A model generated the notes under the pieces. The model made no database searches. It had not been told where the DNA came from and worked only from the letters and a program-made list of their open reading frames with translations. From positions 1 to 19,216 of the forward strand of contig CALSPX010000022.1 in the NCBI GenBank assembly GCA_943788345.1: DNA of 19,216 nt, in the 5' to 3' direction. The position numbers were made by a program, and so were the translations under genes. Origin of the DNA: Ascidiaceihabitans sp023955215. GTDB taxonomy: Bacteria > Pseudomonadota > Alphaproteobacteria > Rhodobacterales > Rhodobacteraceae. Positions 14,908 to 19,216 of the stretch are shown here, in pieces (position 1 is the first letter of the stretch; each line of letters begins with the position of its first letter).

Positions 14908-16214
14908 CCGAGCTTTATGCGACACTGATCTTCCTGTTCGTTTTATTCACCTTGCTTGGCAGTTCCATCTGGATCGGTCTTGCCTTGATGGGCGTTGCCT
15001 TTGTTGGGATGGAGTTGTTCACCACGCGCCCTGCTGGCGATGCGATGATCACTACCATTTGGACCAGCTCTAGCAGCTGGACCCTCACGGCCCTGCCCCT
15101 GTTCATTTGGATGGGCGAGATCCTCTATCGAACGCGACTGTCCCAAGACATGTTTCGTGGCCTTGCCCCTTGGATGCGATGGTTGCCCGGTGGCTTGCTA
15201 CACACCAACATCGCGGGCTGTACTATTTTTGCGGCGGTGTCTGGGTCATCCGCTGCGACGCTCACAACCGTTGGCAAGATGTCGATCCCAGAGCTGCGCA
15301 AGCGCGGTTATCCTGAATACATGATCGTTGGCACCCTCGCCGGTGCTGCGACCCTTGGCCTGATGATCCCACCGTCATTAACGCTGATCGTTTACGGCGT
15401 TTCGATCAACGAGAGCATCATTAAGCTGTTCATGGCGGGCATCTTTCCGGGCTTGGTATTGGCTGCATTATTCATGTCCTACATCGTTGCATGGCACTAC
15501 ATCCGCCCTCATGAGCGTCCAGAACCTGAGCCACCCATGTCCTTTGGAACAATGCTGGCAGAAAGTCGGTTCTTGATACCTGTGCTTTGCTTGGTCTTTG
15601 CTGTCATCGGTTCAATGTATTTCGGCTGGGCCACCGCGACTGAAGCAGCGGCTGTCGGCGTCATTGGCGCGCTTACCCTTGCAGGCTTTCAACGGTCCCT
15701 AACGTGGGAAGCCTTCCGCGAAAGCCTGATGGGCGCAACGCGCACTTCAGCCATGATCGCACTGATCTTGATGGGGGCTGCGTTCTTGTCCCTGTCTATG
15801 GGGTTCACTGGTTTACCACGCGCATTGGCGGCATGGATTGATGAGATGAACCTATCACCGATCACGCTGATCGCTGCACTGACGGTGTTCTATATCATCC
15901 TTGGCATGTTCCTTGATGGGATTTCATCCGTGGTGCTGACTATGGCAATCGTTGAGCCAATGATCCGCCAAGCAGGTATTGACGTCATCTGGTTTGGTAT
16001 CTTCATCGTTGTCGTGGTTGAGATGGCACAAGTGACCCCACCAATCGGGTTCAACCTGTTCGTTTTGCAGGGCATGACCAAACACGAGATTTCATACATT
16101 TCCAAAGTGGCCCTCCCAATGGTTGGCCTAATGCTTTTGATGGTTGTGATCTTGGTTGTTTTCCCAGAACTCGCGACATGGCTGCCAAACAATCTGCGCC
16201 AAGGGCCGTCATAG
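14904..16214 (+). CDS. dctM: TRAP transporter large permease (DctM family), second system
   Basis: The 436-residue polytopic membrane protein carries the DctM hallmarks GSSAATLTTVGKM (114-126), then IPELRKRGYP and LGLMIPPS (151-158), and a C-terminal counterpart VTPPIGFN. The longest frame starts at 14736 inside dctQ. The ATG at 14904 overlaps the dctQ stop (ATGA) and has GGAGG 7 bases upstream, which fixes the start. It is the transport subunit for the upstream DctP/DctQ. It ends 8 bp before the racemase-like gene, indicating one operon from the DadA-like gene through the racemase-like gene. Confidence 0.93.
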   Translation: MTELYATLIFLFVLFTLLGSSIWIGLALMGVAFVGMELFTTRPAGDAMITTIWTSSSSWTLTALPLFIWMGEILYRTRLSQDMFRGLAPWMRWLPGGLLHTNIAGCTIFAAVSGSSAATLTTVGKMSIPELRKRGYPEYMIVGTLAGAATLGLMIPPSLTLIVYGVSINESIIKLFMAGIFPGLVLAALFMSYIVAWHYIRPHERPEPEPPMSFGTMLAESRFLIPVLCLVFAVIGSMYFGWATATEAAAVGVIGALTLAGFQRSLTWEAFRESLMGATRTSAMIALILMGAAFLSLSMGFTGLPRALAAWIDEMNLSPITLIAALTVFYIILGMFLDGISSVVLTMAIVEPMIRQAGIDVIWFGIFIVVVVEMAQVTPPIGFNLFVLQGMTKHEISYISKVALPMVGLMLLMVVILVVFPELATWLPNNLRQGPS

Positions 16215-16222
16215 GTTAAGCT

Positions 16223-16888
16223 ATGCGCCCCTCTGTCACCGTTCTACAGCTAGATACCCATTTCCCGCGCGTTGCGGGGGATGTTGGGGCGCCAGCCACT
16301 TATCTGAATGAGGTAGAGATCATTCGCGTCACAGGCACGTCAGTCGCAGGGATTGTGACGGGCGATCCTGCATCGATTGATGTGGCACCTTTTGAGACTG
16401 TGCTAAAGGCTGCCAAGGGTGATGTCGTTGTCACATCTTGCGGGTTCCTAAGTTATTGGCAAAACCACCTAGAGGGCCAAATTCAACGCCCCTTTATCAG
16501 CTCGTCTTTGACCGCATTGGACCTGTTAGCGGATCACGACATCGACGCGCTGTCGATCCTAACCTTTGATGCTGCAAAACTGGGTGTAGCGCATTTGGGA
16601 AACAACGCGCGCTTTATGCCATCGATCATTGGCCTAAATCCAAACGCGCATCTGCGTGCTGTGATTGATGGTGATAGGACAGAATTAGACATTGATCGTG
16701 CGGCGCGCGAAACCATCGAAACAGTTCGGGCTGCAACGACGAACAACCTTGAAACATTGCTGTTGGAGTGCACCAATTTGCCCCCATACAAAGGCGCGTT
16801 GCGCCGCGCCTTTGATGTAGAGATTATCGATATACTGATCCAGATTGAGCGCGTAAGGCCCCGCACAATCCAGCCCGATTTTCTTTAG
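16223..16888 (+). CDS. Aspartate/glutamate racemase superfamily protein
   Basis: The 221-residue protein has the two catalytic cysteines expected of the Asp/Glu/hydantoin racemase superfamily in two pseudo-symmetric halves: Cys73 in VVVTSCGFLSYWQ and Cys183 in LLLECTNLPPY. These act as the two acid/base residues in cofactor-independent racemases. No signal peptide is seen. It starts 8 bp after dctM with only a weak AGG upstream, so it may rely on coupling. It probably inverts the stereocentre of the imported compound, or of a product, so that the DadA-like dehydrogenase can act. Related members include hydantoin racemase and maleate isomerase, so the activity is not fixed by sequence. Its stop codon overlaps that of the convergent ridA gene. 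Confidence 0.78.
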   Translation: MRPSVTVLQLDTHFPRVAGDVGAPATYLNEVEIIRVTGTSVAGIVTGDPASIDVAPFETVLKAAKGDVVVTSCGFLSYWQNHLEGQIQRPFISSSLTALDLLADHDIDALSILTFDAAKLGVAHLGNNARFMPSIIGLNPNAHLRAVIDGDRTELDIDRAARETIETVRAATTNNLETLLLECTNLPPYKGALRRAFDVEIIDILIQIERVRPRTIQPDFL

Positions 16889-17229
16889 TAAGCAGCCGTT
16901 ACCAGAATTTCGACCTTCAGGCCTTTGCGCGCCAGCTTCGCTTCGCCGCACGCACGTGCAGGGGCATGACCCTCTGGAACCCAAGCGTTCCAAACGCCGT
17001 TCATATCCGCAAAGTACCCCATGTCGGACAACCAAACGGTCACCTGCAACAGTTGTCTGTTAGAGCTGCCCGCTTCTGCCAATAGAGCGTCAATCTTATC
17101 CAGACATTGTTGCGTCTGGTCCTGAATGCTGTCGTCAGATGTGCCCACCTGACCGGACAAATAAACGGTTCCGTTGTGCTTCACGATTTTGCTGGCGCGT
17201 TCGCCGGTGTGCATACGTTCAATGGTCAT
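16885..17229 (-). CDS. RidA/YjgF-family imine/enamine deaminase
   Basis: The 114-residue protein fits the RidA family in length and pattern: TVYLSGQVGT near residue 21-30, the central VTVWLSDMGYFADMN, and the C-terminal HAPARACGEAKLARKGLKVEI. The arginine that clamps the substrate carboxylate in active RidA proteins is present (Arg92 in PARA), and Glu107 follows. RidA hydrolyses reactive imines/enamines made by PLP enzymes and flavin amine oxidases, which fits the DadA-like gene nearby. It is on the opposite strand, downstream of pcaC by 75 bp. The ATG at 17229 follows AAGGGA with about 7-bp spacing. It could alternatively belong functionally with pcaC. Confidence 0.87.
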   Translation of the reverse strand: MTIERMHTGERASKIVKHNGTVYLSGQVGTSDDSIQDQTQQCLDKIDALLAEAGSSNRQLLQVTVWLSDMGYFADMNGVWNAWVPEGHAPARACGEAKLARKGLKVEILVTAAY

Positions 17230-17304
17230 CGCATTTCCCTTTTGTAAGTGTTGCCCAACTCATAGATCCTAAGATGCATGCGCACCAGACCTGTGGAGAT
17301 GACG

Positions 17305-17691
17305 TTACACAGTGCCCTCACCGTCAAGTTCTGCCAACGTTGCCTTGGCCAACTTGATAGCGTGGTTTGCCTTTGGCACACCTGCGTAAACGGCCACATG
17401 CATGAAGGCCTGCAAAATATCATCGGGGGACGCACCGGTATTTTTACAGGCCCGCACATGCATCGGGATTTCTTCGAAATTTCCAGTCGCGGCCAACAAC
17501 GCCAATGTCAGCATCGACCGTTCGCGACGGGTGATTGTATCATCAGCCCACAAAGTGCCCCATGCCCCTTCGGTGATCATGGATTGAAACGGTTGGTCAA
17601 AGGGCGTCTTGGCCGCCTCTGCACGATCAACATGTGCGTCGCCCAACACTTCGCGGCGCACGGCCATCCCTTGATCCAAACGGTTCGTCAT
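17305..17691 (-). CDS. pcaC: 4-carboxymuconolactone decarboxylase
   Basis: PcaC decarboxylates gamma-carboxymuconolactone to beta-ketoadipate enol-lactone in the protocatechuate branch of the beta-ketoadipate pathway. The 128-residue protein has the full family pattern: MAVRREVLGDAHVDRA (9-24), TPFDQPFQSMITEGAWGTLW (29-48), TRRERSMLTLALLAATG, then MHVRACKNTGASPDDILQ and HVAVYAGVPKANHA with the catalytic His. A TTG-started extension to 17703 is possible, but the ATG at 17691 has GGAG about 6 bases upstream and is preferred. No other pca genes lie in the window, so it appears detached from its pathway. The 90-bp gap upstream separates it from a truncated NTF2-like gene. Confidence 0.88.
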   Translation of the reverse strand: MTNRLDQGMAVRREVLGDAHVDRAEAAKTPFDQPFQSMITEGAWGTLWADDTITRRERSMLTLALLAATGNFEEIPMHVRACKNTGASPDDILQAFMHVAVYAGVPKANHAIKLAKATLAELDGEGTV

Positions 17692-17781
17692 TATGTTCTC
17701 CAAGTTTAGCAGCCCGCGACGGGCATTTGCAGAACATAGTTTACAGACAACGCCCTGTGCGCAAGTGGAATGCCGTAAATG

Positions 17782-17996
17782 TCAGGCGATTTCTACAGTG
17801 CGCTCCAGATGCCAAATCTTGGAAACGATTTTCCATCCGTTTTCACCGAGGACGAAACCAAGGTGGTCCACGAACACACTTTGATGGGCGCGCAATCTAA
17901 TCTTAACCGTGGCGCTGATCGGTGAAAGATAATCGATCATCAGGATTTCTTCCTCGCGTTCCTGCTTCTTGCTGGCAGGTGAAGTGCACGTGGAAA
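17782..17996 (-). pseudogene. NTF2/lumazine-binding-like protein, 3' remnant truncated by an IS element
   Basis: About 70 codons remain up to the IS end at 17996. The last 50 residues (MIDYLSPISATVKIRLRAHQ, then SVFVDHLGFVL and WKIVSKIWHLE) match the C-terminal half of SnoaL/NTF2-like putative lumazine-binding proteins, whose strands read a.v...DyL.L...gGWKIv.K.w. Full-length members have about 110-150 residues, so the N-terminal part is missing. Upstream in-frame codons continue into the IS terminal repeat and give no proper start. It probably formed one minus-strand unit with pcaC and ridA. The family call is moderately sure and function is lost. Confidence 0.65.
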
Positions 17997-18022
17997 TGAG
18001 CAGCCCCACTTGAGTGGTCCAT
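17997..18022 (+). repeat. IS terminal inverted repeat, left end
   Basis: TGAGC, then CCCC, TTGA and TGGTCC read inward from 17997. It pairs with the repeat at the right end with four mismatches in the first 17 bases and one single-base gap further in. The IS407 transposase stop lies only 9 bp further inside. Confidence 0.85.
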
Positions 18023-18030
18023 ATTGAAAG

Positions 18031-18885
18031 TTAGTGCATGATCGGCCTTTGGTCCATCGGGATGATGGCTTCGGGCGCTGGTGGGCGGTAGCCCAATGCA
18101 CTGTGTGGTCGCTTGGTGTTGTAGTGTTTCCTCCAGCTTTCGATGATGATTTGTGCTTCGCGCAACGAGTAAAAGATTTCGCCGTTGAGCAATTCGTCTC
18201 GCATCCGCCCATTGAAGCTTTCGCAGTAGCCGTTTTCCCAGGGTGACCCAGGCTCGATATACGCGGTCTTTGCTCCGACCGCTTTGATCCAGCCTCTGAC
18301 AGCCTCAGCGATGAACTCTGGGCCGTTATCTGACCTGATGTAAGCTGGCACGCCGCGCAAGATGAACAAGTCTGTGAGAGCATCGATGACCTCAGTTGAG
18401 TTCAGCTTCCGTTTGACCCGGATAGCCAAACATTCCCGACTATGTTCGTCCAAGATGTTGAGCGTCCTGAACGCCCTGCCATCATCTGTCCGGTGATGCA
18501 CGAAGTCATACGACCAGACGTGATTACGATACTCAGGACGGAGGCGAACACATGATCCGTCATTCAGCCAGAGCCGTCCTTTCTTCAGTTGTTTCATTGG
18601 CACTTTAAGCCCCTCACGTCGCCAAAGTCGTTCGACACGTTTGTCATTTACTTGCCAGCCTGCATCTCTCAACAGGGCGGCAATCCGGCGATAGCCATAT
18701 CGACCGTACTGGCGTGTCAGCTCGATCATATCAGCGACCAGACGGTCTTCGTCGGCACGGCCTTGCGGCAACCGTCTCTGCGTGGATCGGTGCTGGCCTA
18801 GAACACGGCAGATCCGTCGCTCAGAGACGCTCATCTGGCTGCGGATTAGGTCGATGCAGGCGCGGCGACGTGAGGGGCTTAGAAG
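18031..18885 (-). CDS. IS407-group transposase OrfB (DDE integrase domain)
   Basis: Counting residues from the internal ATG at 18834, the rve-type catalytic core has Asp110 in WSYDFV, Asp169 in RSDNGPEF and Glu205 in GYCESFN. This is a D-x(35)-E spacing exactly as in retroviral-like IS3 transposases. An HTH_21-like segment (YGYRRIAALL) precedes it, and the C-terminus NTKRPHSALGYRPP is the usual IS3 ending. The frame is open from 18903 and has no proper start codon before 18834. Family-specific residues LLSPSRRRACIDLIRSQ lie between 18885 and 18835, so the natural product is the OrfAB fusion (about 375 residues) made by a -1 frameshift at 18885-18891. The ATG at 18834 would give a shorter OrfB. 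Confidence 0.92.
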   Translation of the reverse strand, partial: LLSPSRRRACIDLIRSQMSVSERRICRVLGQHRSTQRRLPQGRADEDRLVADMIELTRQYGRYGYRRIAALLRDAGWQVNDKRVERLWRREGLKVPMKQLKKGRLWLNDGSCVRLRPEYRNHVWSYDFVHHRTDDGRAFRTLNILDEHSRECLAIRVKRKLNSTEVIDALTDLFILRGVPAYIRSDNGPEFIAEAVRGWIKAVGAKTAYIEPGSPWENGYCESFNGRMRDELLNGEIFYSLREAQIIIESWRKHYNTKRPHSALGYRPPAPEAIIPMDQRPIMH

Positions 18886-19157
18886 TTTCCCCTCGCGGCC
18901 TCCTTAAGGATCAGCTTGTCCAGCGTAAGGTCCGATACTGCTCGGCGAAGACGCTCGTTCTCTTTCTGGAGCCGCTTCAGCTCCTTGAGTTGTTCTGTGC
19001 CCATTCCACCGTATTTCTTTTTCCAGCGATAATACGTCTGTTCAGTAACGCCGATTTGCCGGATCGCATCCAGGCGCGCAATGCCTTGGCCTGTCAGCAC
19101 CTCAACTTGCCTCAGCTTAACAACAATCTCTTCAGGCTTCGGTCTCGTAATTCCCAT
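18879..19157 (-). CDS. IS407-group transposase OrfA (HTH_Tnp_1)
   Basis: The 92-residue protein has an N-terminal helix-turn-helix (residues about 8-48, with ARLDAIRQIGVTEQTYYRWK) that binds the IS ends. A leucine-zipper-like coiled coil follows at about 55-85 (LKELKRLQKENERLRRAV) for dimerisation, ending SDLTLDKLILKEAARGNF. The ATG at 19157 follows CGGAG by 8 bases just inside the right inverted repeat. It overlaps the OrfB frame, and its last codons contain the frameshift heptamer. Confidence 0.92.
   Translation of the reverse strand: MGITRPKPEEIVVKLRQVEVLTGQGIARLDAIRQIGVTEQTYYRWKKKYGGMGTEQLKELKRLQKENERLRRAVSDLTLDKLILKEAARGNF
18885..18903 (-). other. Programmed -1 ribosomal frameshift signal
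   Basis: In the OrfA frame the codons read AGG GGA AAC TTC TAA. The heptamer G GGA AAC (18891-18885) is a perfect X XXY YYZ slippery site. An SD-like GGAGG (18903-18899) lies 7 bases upstream, a known stimulator in IS3 elements and dnaX. Slippage by -1 joins OrfA directly to the OrfB frame, two codons before the OrfA stop. Confidence 0.75.
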
Positions 19158-19187
19158 CTTCGTTTCTCCGTTTTCCTAACTATAGGG

Positions 19188-19214
19188 ACGGACCAATTCA
19201 AAGGGGGAGGCTCA
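19188..19214 (-). repeat. IS terminal inverted repeat, right end
   Basis: Read inward from 19214 on the minus strand it starts TGAGC and contains CCCC, TTGA and TTGGTCC, matching the left end. Two bases (CG) of flanking DNA remain before the window ends. Confidence 0.83.
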
Positions 19215-19216
19215 CG

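Larger units (their letters stand above)
17997..19214 (-). mobile_element. IS3-family (IS407 group) insertion sequence, complete
   Basis: About 1218 bp are bounded by imperfect terminal inverted repeats, left 17997-18022 and right 19214-19188. Both start TGAGC and share CCCC, TTGA and TGGTCC with one single-base gap. The element encodes the orfA and orfB pair described separately, reading leftward. OrfA and OrfB sequences (KPEEIVVKLRQVEVL, and CRVLGQHRSTQR) are characteristic of the IS407 group. Both frames and the frameshift site look intact, so the copy may be active. Only two bases beyond the right end are visible, and they do not match the left flank as a target duplication would. Confidence 0.9.

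Noticed and set aside
17704..17781. Possible small gene or regulatory site between pcaC and the NTF2-like remnant
   Set aside because: Apart from the pcaC ribosome binding site, no convincing promoter, hairpin or open frame with a start was seen in these 78 bp.

Overview
The window looks like chromosomal DNA of a Roseobacter-group alphaproteobacterium (Rhodobacterales). This is inferred from the protein sequences and from the combination of an aerobic benzoyl-CoA (box) pathway, two TRAP transporters and a PcaC-type enzyme. No rRNA, tRNA, CRISPR array or prophage was seen.

Region 1 (1-11668, all minus strand) is an aerobic benzoate module. In transcription order it runs: TRAP transporter dctP-dctQ-dctM, benzoate-CoA ligase (bclA), an alpha/beta hydrolase, a DUF309 protein, boxC, boxB, boxA, the regulator boxR, and the start of a protein resembling the C-terminal domain of 3-hydroxyacyl-CoA dehydrogenases, which runs off the left edge. 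The TRAP system probably brings in the aromatic acid, BclA makes benzoyl-CoA, BoxAB epoxidises the ring and BoxC opens it. BoxR is an XRE/shikimate-kinase-like fusion expected to respond to benzoyl-CoA. The aldehyde dehydrogenase boxD is not in the window. Related palindromic motifs with TGC(A) ends and a TTTA core lie upstream of bclA and boxC, and more weakly upstream of dctP. They are candidate BoxR operators.

Region 2 (11851-16888, plus strand) is divergent from region 1. It holds a DadA-like FAD amine/D-amino-acid dehydrogenase, a second complete TRAP transporter (dctP-dctQ-dctM) and an Asp/Glu-racemase-superfamily protein. A RidA-family imine deaminase meets it convergently, with the two stop codons overlapping. 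This looks like an uptake and oxidation route for an unidentified amino or imino acid. Both TRAP operons carry a strong hairpin with a T-run between the binding-protein gene and the permease genes.

Region 3 (16885-19216, minus strand) holds ridA, pcaC (4-carboxymuconolactone decarboxylase) and the 3' remnant of an NTF2/lumazine-binding-like gene. That remnant ends at a complete IS407-group IS3-family element (about 17997-19214). The element has imperfect terminal inverted repeats, an intact DDE transposase and a canonical G GGA AAC -1 frameshift heptamer joining orfA to orfB.

Several start codons were moved from the longest reading frame to the position with a proper ribosome binding site: boxB, boxC, bclA, the DUF309 gene, dctQ of the first TRAP system, dctP and dctM of the second, and pcaC.
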